DNA from: Pisolithus tinctorius
Lineage: Eukaryota; Basidiomycota; Agaricomycetes; Boletales; Pisolithaceae
Direction: 5' to 3'
Length of the DNA stretch: 64,000 nt
Assembly (NCBI GenBank): GCA_024663395.1
Contig: JANFAH010000042.1
Location: 62,001-126,000 of the forward strand
Below are positions 43,310-54,701 of the stretch, in pieces. Within the stretch, counting starts at the first letter, position 1; the number at the start of each line of letters is the position of its first letter. The notes under the pieces were generated by a model, which made no database searches, was not told the DNA's origin, and saw only the letters and a program-made list of their open reading frames with translations. Position numbers and translations under genes: made by a program.

Positions 43310-43860
43310 CAGAGTCCACCCTCACCTCCACATGAAACCTGCACAGCCACTGCATGCAACCTCAGTGAGTGAACAACACAGCCACTGCAAGCAACCCACA
43401 CAGCCACTGAATGCAACCTCCATATAAGGAAATGCACACCCACAGAGAGTAGTGAAAATAAGCAGCTGGTTGCTTATCTGGATTGAAGATGATAGGAAGT
43501 TGATTAACAAAAAAGCAGATTACCAAAATATGTAGTAGACACAGCTACTCATTGCAACTGCCTGAAACATAGGTGACTGGTTGCTTATCTGGATGCAATG
43601 GGAGTGAAGTAGCAAGAAGGCAGCTGACTACTCAGTGCCTAGTGACAGCTGGGAAGAACAAGCTGATTATCTGAACAAGTCAGACACTAGTACTGAATGC
43701 AACTAACACAGCCACTCATTGTGACTGCCTGCAAAATGGGTGACCAGTTTCTTATTTGACTTGTGGCAGAAAGTAAGAAAACCACTGAGCAGGTTGAAGG
43801 TAGTTGCCTAATCAGGACATCTAAATGGGGATGACACACACATTGGGTAGTTTGAGCCCC
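43310..43860 (+). repeat. Dispersed repeat R2, copy A (matches 52980-53530)
   Basis: Ordered blocks are shared in the same orientation with 52980-53530: GATGTAGTAGACACAGC or close variants, GGATGCA, AGTGAAGTAGCAAGAA, CACAGCCACTCATTGTG, TTATTTGACTTGTGGCAG, GTAGTTGCCTAAT and AAATGGGGATGACAC. It includes three copies of the AAGCAACTGGTTGCTT-type hairpin (near 43458, 43573, 43739). In copy B this stretch leads into the element gene at 53603; here the gene is absent, so this looks like a truncated copy. Confidence 0.8.
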
Positions 43861-43979
43861 TGTAGGGTCAATTCTCAGCTGACCCTACACCTAACCCCAT
43901 GCACTTCCTATTTGGGTGCTGGGGTTCTGTATATGGCAACAGAGCCCCTATTGCATCATAAGGAGGGTGGGTGATCATG

Positions 43980-44710
43980 TGATGGCACCTGTGGCCATCC
44001 AGGATGGCCATCTGCACCACAGGCCCATGATCATGTGACCCCACCTCCATCATGCAGCATGGCCATCCCACACTGTGGTGTGCAGGTGACATGATCAAAG
44101 TGCACTTGCACCACTTGGCCATCCAAGAGGGCCATCCCACACCATGGGCACCAGTCATGTGACTGAAATGCCTGTATGTGGATGGCCATCCAAGACAGCC
44201 ACATGAGGCACAGACATGATGCTACTAATTGCATCACATGCCATATCATATATGAGTGCAGCAATACAAGTATATTTGATGTCATCTGTAATACCTATGG
44301 GCAATGTGTTTACATTAAGGAGATGATTGGACAGATATGTGGCCATCTGACACTTGTCACCCACATTGCATGATTGGATACAGCTTGCTGTCCAAGATGG
44401 CTAATGTACACTCTCAATACCCATGTACAATAAATATCTGCTGCTCATTCTCACTGTCAGTGGCCTAGTCCCAGGTGTCTATATGGTTATCTGGACAGTA
44501 AGGCCCATGATCACATGCACTCACCCTTGGTGGTGCAGTGTGGCTGTCTTAGATGGCAATCCAACACCACAGGTATGTAGGTCACATGACCCCACCCTTG
44601 ACTGTGTAGTGTGGCTGTCTTGGACAGCCACCCCTGCACCATAGGCACCTGGTTCATGCAACTGAAGTGCCAGTATATGGATGGCCATCCAAGTCAGCCA
44701 CCTGTGGCAC
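43980..44710. repeat. Cluster of GGCCATCCAAGACAGCCAC-type hairpin motifs
   Basis: Variants of a short inverted repeat (arms like TGGCTGTC / GACAGCCA around CAA or TTG) occur every 50-150 bp, for example near 43994, 44118, 44182, 44541, 44611 and 44681. The stretch has no recognisable gene and almost no CG dinucleotides. The same motif clusters at 49080-49510 and inside an intron at 52430-52640. Confidence 0.7.
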
Positions 44711-44753
44711 AGGAATGATGCTACAATTACATCACAAGAAATGAAATGCCATA

Positions 44754-44790
44754 CATTGGCTCAAAAAACTGTCCATGTCATGACTGTGCA
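44754..44790 (+). repeat. Mariner-like element terminus
   Basis: After a TA dinucleotide the sequence CATTGGCTCAAAAAACTGTC closely matches the terminus of the foldback element at 47416 (CAGTGGCTCAAAAAACTGTC on the minus strand) and the window-edge copy at 63985. It marks one end of a Tc1/mariner-sized element, possibly the distant left end of the unit ending at 47416. Confidence 0.55.
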
Positions 44791-44814
44791 TTCATCCTGA
44801 GTCCTCACTTACTC

Positions 44815-45225
44815 CACACCCTTTTCTGCTGGTCATTCACTCACTCTGCACCAACTCTGCCCACCTTCTATCATTTATGAACCATCTCTGCTCTGACTGC
44901 TGTCAGACTTATTCTGCTCTCCTACCAGACTGCATAGGACCATTCTCTGAGGAGTCATGTGACCACCCTTCGGACTTCTCCCTGACAGCACACAGTCAGG
45001 TACTCTGCAGTGTGCACACCACATGGTCCAGCACCTGGACTGTTCCCTTTTTGGGATGTACTATGTTACCCATTTGTATGTCCTCCATCTACCCTTCATT
45101 CATTGTCTAGGAAGTTTTACTTGAAATTTGACAAGTCTCCATTTGTCAGTTCTGATTCTGATTACTGTACCCCCATGGTAGTATAAAAGCATGTATCATA
45201 CTCCACTGTTCTTCAGTATGAATAT
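44815..45225 (+). repeat. LTR-like dispersed repeat R3, copy A
   Basis: About 400 bp match 62200-62600 in the same orientation, including CATTCACTCACTCTGCACCA or a variant, ACCATTCTCT, AGTCTCCAT(T/A)TGTCAGTTC and the TATA-box-like GTAGTATAAAAGCAT. The TATA motif near the end suggests a promoter-carrying long terminal repeat. No element interior can be assigned. Confidence 0.6.
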
Positions 45226-45845
45226 CAACTTAGTTCCTACTCCTTCTGTCTCCATCTTCTGCAGAGTTATCTCCAACTTTCCATCTGTGCTCTCCCTCTG
45301 AAATACAAGGGCTGAGATCATGCAAGGGGGTAGTGCTGAAGGATTAGTGATTTGAGAGTGAGATGGCAGAGACAGAATCTGAGGGGAATGAGTAAGACCA
45401 GAGGGGCTTCTATAGCCTGAGCAAATGATGAAGGTGATGTCTGGGGACTTCTACTGGCAGTCTGTAGGCTCAACTTCAAACTTCTTCTCATCTTCAGGGG
45501 TGACTCATCTATTGTTTTAAAAAAACTAAGTACAGCAAGTACTAGGTAGGGCTGACTAAGCAACCCAAAAAGCGGAATTCTAAGTACCACTAACAGAAGA
45601 ACACCTAGAATGAAAACTAAATAAAAAGAACAAAATAAAACAATTACTCCAGTAGGGAAATTACATTCCATACAGTGCATGAGCTAAACCCAATGCCCTC
45701 ACTCTGCCCCACCTTTGTCTCAGCAGACTTCACCCCTGCCAACACTCTGCCAGTTGGAGTTCAATTCTTTCCTGTTGGACTTGCTTCTGAACCTCTCTCC
45801 AGACCTTATCTAGTGTCAGAGTTGGTCAGAGTAGGCCTGGACTTG
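45226..45845. other. Repeat-derived spacer, no gene recognised
   Basis: Short ORFs only. Near 45530-45560 a block (GTAC-GCAAGTACT, GGCTGACTAAGCA) resembles 39437-39465 within the DNA transposon; the match is too weak to call a family. Confidence 0.3.
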
Positions 45846-47416
45846 ACAGTCCACATGTTTGTATGCTTTACATTAGTTATGACTAAGCACAATAACCCCT
45901 AACCCTAGCCCTAAGCCATGAGTGTATGAAATAAGATACCTACTCTTGGCTTTCTATTGGTCCATGAATCAAGTGATTTGGATAGGAATTGATAGAATAG
46001 CAGCCATTTGAAAATGGCATGTCATGTGGACAGTTTTTTGACTTAAAGTTTTGATGACATTGTTTGGAGTTGAACAACATTTAAAATGCTGTGAGGTGCT
46101 TACTAATGCTCACATGGTATATCACATGGTCTATTTGATGATTTGTCATCATACAAACAATGCCAAACAATGAATTGGGACCATCAAGACTCCCTCTTCT
46201 GCCCCATCTCATGAAACCATCCTCCTGGTCCATCTGGGCCATTGTGATTTTCTCAGAGTAATCCCCATAAATATTGGTGCCCACTACAGTAATGTCATTC
46301 AGGGTATATGTCCAACACAATCAAACCCTTAAATAATCTGCTTTCAGTCATCCCTGTGCTGTTTCCCCCACCCATACCTGACATGTTCTGCAACTAATCA
46401 GTACTGAGGATACTGAAAAAGCCATGATGGTTAATCTGGCACTGTAAAACATGACCAACAATCCAATCACCTCTTATCTGGTGGGTTTCCACCTCAGGGG
46501 TGCTGGGTTGAGGGCTAGGGTGGACTAAAACTCTTCATTACAGTCCAGGTGCCCTGGGGAGGATAGTCCACTGAACTATTAGGAGGGAGATTCCATCACT
46601 CCATCCAGCCCTGAGTATTACCTATGGTCTTATATAACCAAATCACCCATTCTCAGTCATCCACAGTCAGCTGAGAGCACAGTCTAGCCATGCTTCCCAT
46701 GCCACCTGAAGTGCACAGGAATGTTTTGTCTCACCCTGGCATTGAAACTAGTGTGGTGAAAATGCACTGGTTAAAAGGTGTTTTGTTTGTTCATCATTTC
46801 CTGATGTGCTGGATTGACCTCCATGGCCTTTCCAGCATTCTCAGTACTGATTAGTTGCAGAACATGTCAGGTATGGGTGGGGGAAACAGCACAGGGATGA
46901 CTGAAAGCAGATTTTTTGAGGGTTTGATTGTGTTGGACATATACCCTGAATGACATTACTGTAGTGGGCACCAATATTTATGGGGATTACTCTGAGAAAA
47001 TCACAATGGCCCAGATGGACCAGGAGGATGGTTTCATGAGATGGGGCAGAAGAGGGAGTCTTGATGGTCCCAATTCATTGTTTGGCATTGTTTGTATGAT
47101 GACTAATCATCAAATAGACCATGTGATATACCATGTGAGCATTAGTAAGCACCTCACAGCATTTTAAATGTTGTTAAACTCCAAACAATGTCATCAAAAC
47201 TTTAAGTCAAAAAACTGTCCACATGACATGCCATTTTCAAATGGCTGCTATTCTATCAATTCCTATCCAAATCACTTGATTCATGGACCAATAGAAAGCC
47301 AAGAGTAAGTACCTTATTTCATACACTCATGGCTTAGGGCTAGGGTTAGGGGTTATTGCATTTAGTCATAACTAATATAAAACATACAAACATGCAGACA
47401 GTTTTTTGAGCCACTG
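45846..47416. mobile_element. Foldback (palindromic) element FB1
   Basis: Two inverted arms of about 560 bp, 45846-46412 and 46838-47400, are nearly identical; they even give the same 79-residue frame on opposite strands (46081-46320 minus, 46928-47167 plus). The outer end on the right is CAGTGGCTCAAAAAACTGTC read inward, next to TA. The left terminus has lost the outermost bases. Each arm contains a telomere-like string (CCCTAACCCTAGCCCTAAG; 45895-45917 and 47331-47353). The 425-bp centre has no gene. FB1 shares diverged blocks with FB2, so they form one family. No transposase recognised. Confidence 0.85.
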
Positions 47417-47781
47417 TATATGACCTACATGCAGGAAATGCTAAGTGGCAACTATTGAGTGATGTGTTCACATTAAGCAGAGGACCAGTGTGAGTCAAAG
47501 TGTGGTTCAGTGGTGAAAACCAACCAAAACCAACACACAAGACAATGAAAGTGAGTGGTGGTGTGCCTACACAGTACCTAGATGGTTGAACCTGTTATCT
47601 GGGTGGGCTTTTGCAAGCTACAACACTCAAAGACAAGTGCTGAGGGTTGGGGGTGCTCCTGACAAAGTAAATTGTGAACAAGAGGGGTTCCCTGACATCT
47701 TCTTCTTATTCAGCTATCTAAGTACAGTGATTTATATACAGTACAGGGGCATTGCCTATGGAAAACAAGGTGCAAATGCTT
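47417..47781. other. Repeat-derived spacer, no gene recognised
   Basis: CpG-poor, with short ORFs only (for example 47586-47786). No similarity to known proteins seen. Confidence 0.3.
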
Positions 47782-47935
47782 GGTAAGTGATTGGTAAGTG
47801 ATAAGTAAGGAATGTAAGCAGTGGGTAATCATCTTAGAAAGCATTGGTAAGCATTGGTAAGGATAAGTAAGCCAAAAAGCAAAGAATCAGTAAGTAAGGT
47901 GAAAAGATTGGTAAGTATTGGCAACAGGTGAGTCA
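47782..47935. repeat. Irregular array of TTGGTAAG/AAGTAAG motifs
   Basis: GTAAG occurs about a dozen times in 150 bp, mostly as TTGGTAAGT, ATAAGTAAG or GCATTGGTAAG. The motif equals a consensus 5' splice site, but the spacing is irregular and no exons flank it, so it is best described as a degenerate minisatellite. Confidence 0.6.
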
Positions 47936-47999
47936 AAGACATTCAGAATGTCAAAGTATGAGTCAAGTAATGTCAGGAACTGGGAAAGCACACTGGAAT

Positions 48000-48905
48000 C
48001 ACATTAGGGGGAGGCTGTGCATGTCACATCTTGAAGAGATCACTTCTGGGCCAAAGTGGGATGACAGAGAGGCAGTGCTGATCTGATGCTGATATAGTAC
48101 ATCCAAAAGTGGACAGGGTGAGTCAGATGTCAACAGGGGTCAAGCTTTGGGGGTCTGTGAGGTGACAGGAGCATAGGGGATCACAACTTCCCCCCCCAAC
48201 TGTCCTCTCAGTGAAGTAAATAAAAACTTCATGAATGAGGCTCTGTTGGAAGAGAGGATGAAGGGGGAGCATCTTCTGCTGTATCTTGCAACAAGGAGGC
48301 AAGATATGCATCATACTCATCATGGATGTGATCAGGGAGAGTGGAGAACAGTAGATTATACTGTAGCTGTCACAATTTTGGAAGAATGATGGACAAGACT
48401 GGTATGAAGACATTGCAGGGAGCAGGGAAGAAGGATCCATATGCTTCTTGGACTGGAGCAACTGAAATGACCACATAAGACCTTTCCAAGCAAATGACAG
48501 ACCTGAGGTGACCAAAGAACATCCTCCTAGAGGTCATACTGATGAAAAGAATGCACTGTCCAAGCTGGATGGGCTGAGAGGGAGCAGATGAGGATGGGAT
48601 GTACCAGGATGCTTCAGGACAGAAGCTGGTAGGAACTCCTGGCAGATATACATAGCCATGGTCCCTAGCAAAGGGGACACGTGAAATGATTGATGTGGTG
48701 GCAGCCATATCAGAAGAATTAGCAAAATGAGCATCTTTTGGAGGGAGTGCTGTAGAAATGTGTGGAGTGTGTGAATCCTTTCCAATTTTGGAAGGTAGGG
48801 TTGCATGGCTGAGCACTACAAGCAAGTGTGGGAATGGTGTTGGTATCTGTGGAATTGGTGGAGATATGTCAAAAGCCAGAATGCCATACATGAGTGCTTA
48901 AGAAT
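48000..48905 (-). other. Decayed element fragment with unassigned open frames
   Basis: Near 48023 a TGTCACATC string resembles the starts of some LTRs, but no partner was found. On the minus strand, frames at 48370-48891 and 48123-48515 overlap. Short segments such as LPDHIHDEYDAYLASLLQ can be read near 48310, which hints at a retroelement Gag-like piece. I cannot identify a family with confidence. Confidence 0.3.
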
Positions 48906-49079
48906 TTTTATTGGCACTTAACTCACTTCCTTCCTTTTTCTTTAGCATTGACAACTTGTTCTTGTGTGAGGGATGGCTGCCAACATTTCTGGCTGTCCTT
49001 CTCTGCATGAGGGCTATGGTCTTCATCTCCATTCACCAGCTGCATCCATGTCCACCTCACCAAACACCTTTGGTGTGTG

Positions 49080-49510
49080 ACATTAGCCTGATGTGTTGCC
49101 ATCCCAGACAGCCATCTGCCACCAGACACTTGCATCATGTGATCTGATTCTTGTAATGCAGCTAGCTATCCAAGACAGCTAGAGTGCACCTCATATGCTT
49201 GATCATGTGATTAAACCCCATGTTGCAGGTGGCTGTCCAAGACAGCCAGAGATGTACCTCCACCACCCAATCACATGATCTACAACCTGCCTTGCAGGTG
49301 GCTGTCCAAGACAGCCAAATGGTAATCTCATATACCAGCATACAATATATATTTGTTGCTCCTTATCACTGTCAGTAGTCTAGTCCCAGCTGTCCATATG
49401 GTCAATTGCCAGTTGGCTGTCTGGGCTGGTCAATGCTATCTGTCAATGTGCATGTCACATTGACACCAATGCCTACACTCCAGTGGCTGTCCAAGACAGC
49501 CATGTCCCCT
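49080..49510. repeat. Second cluster of TGGCTGTCCAAGACAGCCA hairpin motifs
   Basis: Near-perfect copies of the 19-bp inverted repeat lie at about 49232, 49292 and 49482, with decayed copies near 49100 and 49168. Spacing is 60-190 bp. It precedes the helicase pseudogene. Confidence 0.75.
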
Positions 49511-49818
49511 CTGTGATGCATCATGCAATCTCAGCAGTGCCAGCAATGCTATTCATGATTGTATCAGATATGCAACCTGACTTCTAAGGGTTTGACTAAA
49601 CACAATAAATTGATCATTGGTCTGATTGGAAACTCTGCAACTATACACTGGATCAACATGTTGATGCTGGCATGATCATGTGACATACATGAGGCCAATG
49701 TGTGACTATAAGAACAGACCTCACATCAATTTGATCCTGCCTTCTCTTCTCTTCTCCCACCCACCATCTCAACTTCCTCTGATCATTATTTCATTTCTAG
49801 ATTTACTTTGACTGGAAT

Positions 49819-52800
49819 GCCTTCTCAGTCATTAACAGCCAACTTGCTCACTCTTGCATCAGCAGGACTGCCTTGGGGTGTGCCATCTTGGCAGGCAATC
49901 ACTCACATTCCTGGGAAGCCATGGTCAACAGTCAACAATGCTCCTGAAGATTATTTCTCACTCTATGTGCCTGAGTGGACCAACTGAGTCACCAAACAGG
50001 TCAAGTCATATGTCACTATGGTGTTGGGCATGCCTGTCATGGACCAGGACCACTACATGGCCAAGTGTGTTCCAGACAATGATTCAGCAGCATGCACTGC
50101 ATGGGCTGCCTTTGTCAGCAAGAGGTCCTCTCAATGGGGCATCAGCAAAATTATCAATGAGGTTCTGGAGACTGCTGGTAGGGCTCCCAATCAAATGCTG
50201 CACAATTTGGGCACAAAGGGCAGAAGTGTAGTCATCACATTAATCAAGCTGTAATATCACACTGATCTAGTTGCCTCATGCCAAGCCCATGCAGATCTAT
50301 GACTGTGTGACCCCACTTGCCTGGAAGCTGTTTGGGGATGATGCATACATAGGCAGGGGAAGCTTTCTGAAGGAGGCAGTCATCAAATTCTGCTGCATAA
50401 TTCTCACCTTGAGTTGGAATCAGTATCACAAGGGGGTCACACATGATGTACATTTGATGGATTCACTCTGTGATGTGGTAATGGAACACCGGAAAGGTGT
50501 GTGACAATTGGGATTCAAATATAATGGTGTCAAACATGATCTTTATCAGCATTCAGTGCTGAGGGGACTACCCACACAGTCAGCACTATTAGATCTTTCA
50601 TTAAAGACTTGTGCAAACTATTGAAACTCTATGTCTGATACAATGACCAGGAATGGCATGCTCAGGTGGAGTGATACATGGTGGACATGGTCGAAATGTT
50701 GAGAGTCATTTGTAAGGAGCCAGGCAGTGAGGATTCAGACAGTAAGTCATGTCAGAATTATGAGTTGCCACTGATCATGAAATATCTATAGAACTTCCCA
50801 AAAATCTAAGAGACATTTTACTTGGTCTTGCAAGCAAAGATGACATCCAAGCCATCACCCATGCACTGCTGGTCTCCATTGAAGATCTCAATGGTGCTGA
50901 ATCTGTTGAGCATGTGGAACTCAATCTAGATGCCCCAATTGAGCCAGATTGGAAGGAAGGGGTTGAGGTGTTGTCCAAATTTTCTGATGGGCAATTGTGG
51001 CAGAAACTCAGAATCCCTGATCAGTGACTTCTGTTCTTCCAACAATGGACTGACCCCAATGGAATGATTGATCCCTGGTCAGATGAAGGCCAAGCTTGGC
51101 TTCAAAATATGATGGAGAAGATGGAATTGCTTCAACCACAATGGCACCAACTCATGGGAATCTATTGTATGCTGGAGCATGTGTTTGAGGGCAAGCTGAT
51201 CTTACTGACGGACAGAGTGGGACTGGGGAAGATGCTTCAGGTGCTTGGTGTGGTTGTGTCTCACTTACTATTGGTATGTCTATGCAAAGAAGAAAGCATT
51301 TCCTGGGGATTTTAGTCAGTCCATTGCATTGTAATATTTCTGCAATGCCCTCATTGTGTTCTAGCTGGTCAAACACTCAACACTCTGGACAGGAATGTCC
51401 CAGACTTGTCACACATGATCATATGCCCCATCAACCTGAAGCAGCAGTGGGAGAGCAAGATCTGATGTTTCCTAGTGCCAGTGTCCTTTGACCTTTTCTA
51501 TACACTGGTCATTTAGATTCTTGCAGTGCATGGTGGACAGAATTGTTCACAGTCAGCAAGCAACCATTATGCCAACAGATAATCCTTGCAACTCAAACAG
51601 TAAGTGAATAACTTCTCATGCACTCCATTACCTATTCACCATAATCATGTCAGGCCATCCAGGATGATGCTGTGACCATCTTCACCCCACAGACCATCAA
51701 AGAGAAGGCAGGGCATGCCATCCCTGGCACATGATTTGAGCACATGACCCCTGTGCACTATATGGATGACAATATTGTCTAGTCATCATGGACAAGGTGC
51801 ACAGTGCATGGAGGCACAATCAAATTCACTGAGCTTTCTGTGGACTCAAGGAGTGTGCAACATCAGATATTATAATGACAGCAACACCCATCACAACAAA
51901 AGCTCATGTATGTAATGTGAACCACTTGGCCCATCACAGCTGAAATGGTCTGATAGGATTTATATATTATGGGACAATGGATGGGCATCCCTGGTTTTGA
52001 CAACCATAATGAATTCCTGGAGCTCAACAAGGAAATCAACCGCACCAACCACCAGGACTCAAAGCCATTGCATGAGGCTGGCATTGAAGGAAGTATCATT
52101 TCCAGCATCTTCATTGGCATCCACAATCAAAACACACCAGACTTATTGTCTCCAGAGATTACTCATGAGTGGATGGTGAAGATATGTGATCAGTTTGCAC
52201 ATCACATAATTTGTCAGATGATAAACTCTGTGGACCATGCTGGTACCAAGCTGTTCAGCTTGAAGCCATATTTAGAACATACCCTCAGGCTGTGAATGTA
52301 TGACAATGAGATGGGAGCACTTAGGAGTTTTTCCAAGAATTTTTTCAAAGAAAATCCCATTGTGAGCACCAATACCAGAAAGGTAAGTGGCAAAATTAAT
52401 TTATGTACATGCTCTTTGATGTGAGATGGCCATCCTGGACAGCCATTGTATGATGGCATTGGCCATGGGAATGTATACATAGCCAGTGCCACATGTGACA
52501 CCCAATGTGATGTGTGCCAACACACTCATGTTGATTGTGAGTGTTTGTGGCATGTGGCCATCTAAGACAGCCACTCACCTTTGGTTGTGCCCTACACACA
52601 TTTGTAGGGCTATTGTGTTTGGCCATCCCAGATGGCCAGATTTTGTCCCTCCACTCCACAAGTATAAACATGTCCTGAAATATCTTGTTTCAGAATTTCT
52701 ACATCAAATTCCAGTGCTTGATGCTACATCCAATGCTCAACCTGAAGAACAGTGGTCATTGGAAGAAGCCACTCTCACTCACTCATTGGCAGAAGGAGAA

Positions 52801-52978
52801 GATGATCAAATTGGATATCCTTGCACAGGTCATTCACCACCACCTTGATTCAAATGGCTGTGTGCCCTTGATGATGACTGAGGATGGTCAAACCCTCACC
52901 CTAGCTCCAAATTCCTTGCAGGACATGAGTGACTATGGTGAGGATGACAAAGTCATCATTTACTCCACCCAATAATCT
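49819..52978 (+). pseudogene. SNF2-type helicase of a mobile element, decayed and truncated
   Basis: A reading from MPSQSLTANLLTLASAGLPW continues to an in-frame TGA at 49984, where CGA would keep the frame. Helicase parts follow: LQPQWHQLMGIYCMLEH, a Walker A-like DRVGLGKMLQ (Met for the usual Thr, which fits ACG to ATG), a DEAH-like VIMDKVHSAW, motif III MTATPITTKA, GQWMGIPGFDNHNEFLELNK, ending at DDKVIIYSTQ before motifs IV-VI. The stop is at 52973-52975, just before repeat R2. Such SNF2-like ATPases are common in agaricomycete repeats. Stops and missing residues lie at lost CpG sites. An intron at 52383-52693 carries hairpin motifs. Confidence 0.8.
52383..52693 (+). other. 311-bp intron of the helicase pseudogene carrying hairpin motifs
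   Basis: Between codons for NTRK and NFYIKF the sequence starts GTAAGT and ends TTTCAG. Inside are three to four copies of the motif seen at 43980-44710 (for example GGCCATCCTGGACAGCCATT near 52428 and GGCCATCTAAGACAGCCACT near 52555). It is about six times longer than typical introns in this window. Confidence 0.65.
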
Positions 52979-52979
52979 A

Positions 52980-53602
52980 CTTCCTGGACCCTGCACAGAG
53001 TCCACTTGCAACCTACACAGCCACTGATTCCAACCTGCCTTTTTTGGAAGGTTGCATGCATGCAACCTGCACAGCCACCACATAGTTGATGAGGGTATGC
53101 TACACAGTCACTGAGAGTAGAGAAAATAAGTGACTGGTCACTTATCTGGATCCAAGAGAAGAAAGCTGACTAGCAAGTGCTTAGCAAACAAAGTGGACTA
53201 CCTAAGGATGTAGTAGACACAGCCACTGCTTGCTTGTCTGGATGCAGGGGAAGTGAAGTAGCAAGAAAGCAGTTGACTACTGAGTGACTAGTCACAGCTG
53301 GGGAGAGCCAGCTGATTAGCTGGACAAGTAAAACAGACACTAGTGCTGAATGCAACCAACACAGCCACTCATTGTGGCTGCCTCAAACAGAGGTGACCAG
53401 TTGCTTATTTGACTTGTGGCAGAAAATCAGGGCAAGTATGAAAACCACCAATAGTTGAAGGTAGTTGCCTAATGGGAGCATCCAAATGGGGATGACACCT
53501 CCATTTGGTAGTTTAGGGTGGGTAGACCCAAATAAATAAAGCTGACTGTGGGAAATTTTCCCTTTTACATCTCTGCTTCTTACCATCACCATCTATCTCA
53601 CC
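52980..53602 (+). repeat. Dispersed repeat R2, copy B, leader of the element gene
   Basis: This copy matches 43310-43860 in the same orientation and carries hairpins at about 53127 (AAGTGACTGGTCACTT, a perfect inverted repeat) and 53390. The ATG of the zinc-finger-like frame follows at 53603. The stretch may be the element's 5' non-coding part or a terminal repeat. Confidence 0.75.
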
Positions 53603-54244
53603 ATGCCCAACTATGTTTGTACCACCTGTGAAGACAGCTTCTCCAACAACAGTACCTACATATCTCACAGCAAGAAGTGCTCTTCCAAGGCCACCATCCA
53701 CCTCCCTCACACAAACCAGACCATTGAGTTGCAGAGGAATGTCATGGGAGATTTCATTTGTAATTGTTCTGCCTTTGGCTGTCCTAAACCCTTTAAGTAT
53801 GCCAGCAGCCTCAAGTTTCACATCAAGAAGGCTGGCAGTATATGGAAGGGGCCAGAAATTCAGGTGAGCAGTGGTGGGAAATGGTTTCCTTATTTGGAAC
53901 CAAATCACTCAAATTGCACAAGTTATGTTCATGAAAAACATGACTACTAGTCTAACTCCACCTACAAACATGGTACCTCTATTTAAGCAACTGGTTGCTT
54001 ATTTTTTTTCCTTTTGCAGGAGAGTGGCAATGATGGACTTGGATCTTGTCCAACCACTATTGATTACATAATATCCATAAAAGGTTTGACACAGGATTAC
54101 ATAAGCAACAAACAGATATATACCAACACCAGATGGGTGGCTGAGTAAGTTTTGCTCCTTGAACTGCAACCACAACCTTCTGCATCAGGCAATAGTACAA
54201 ACAACTACAAACAACCAATCATGTCTGGCAATAACAACCTTGTG

Positions 54245-54701
54245 GTAAGTTGTTGCACTTTGGTAAAATAAGCAACTGGCTACTTATTCCTCAACCCCCA
54301 CACTAGACCAAAGCCATCACTGAGGGTGCTATGATTACTGAGGTAGTGGGTTCTGTCACTGAGAAACAGTTGGTAAGTCATGTCATGGGCTTGAAATCAA
54401 GCAACTGGTTGCTTATTCCCCCCCCCCCCCCCCCCCCCTTACTAGCCCACAATCCCTACTGGGGGTGCCATGGCTACTGAGTGGTGGGTGCTGAAAAAGA
54501 GTTGGTAAGTCATGTCCTGGCCTTGCAATAAGCAACTGGCTGCTTATTCTCCACCCCCACCTACTAGACCAAAGGCACTGAGGATGAGAGTGCCAAGGCT
54601 GCTGAGGTGGTGGCCTCTGCAACTGAGAAGGCATTGGCAAGTCATACCATGGGTGTCAAACAAGTGATTGATCACTCATTCTGATTTCAAACCTCATCTA
54701 G
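54245..54701 (+). repeat. Tandem exon-intron cassettes (~130 bp each)
   Basis: Three consecutive units each consist of an exon of 59-69 nt followed by a hairpin intron of 63-73 nt: exons 54307-54372, 54446-54504 and 54568-54636. The first and third encode similar 22-23-residue peptides (TKAITEGAMITEVV, and TKGTEDE...AAEVV...TEKAL); the middle has an indel. Introns begin GTAAGTCATGTC/GCAAGTCATACC and end CTAG. A run of 21 C lies in the second intron. Confidence 0.75.

Noticed and set aside
31797..45560. Shared string GTGCTGACTAAGCA at 31797, 39451 and (shortened) 45549
   Set aside because: Matches of 13-14 bases are expected by chance in 64 kb; only the 39437/45530 pair has weak extra similarity.
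46081..47167. Two identical 79-residue frames on opposite strands
   Set aside because: They are the two arms of the FB1 palindrome, not a duplicated gene; no protein family recognised.
54420..54438. Run of 21 C as a functional element
   Set aside because: It lies inside a decayed intron; such a run is more likely slippage or a sequencing artefact.
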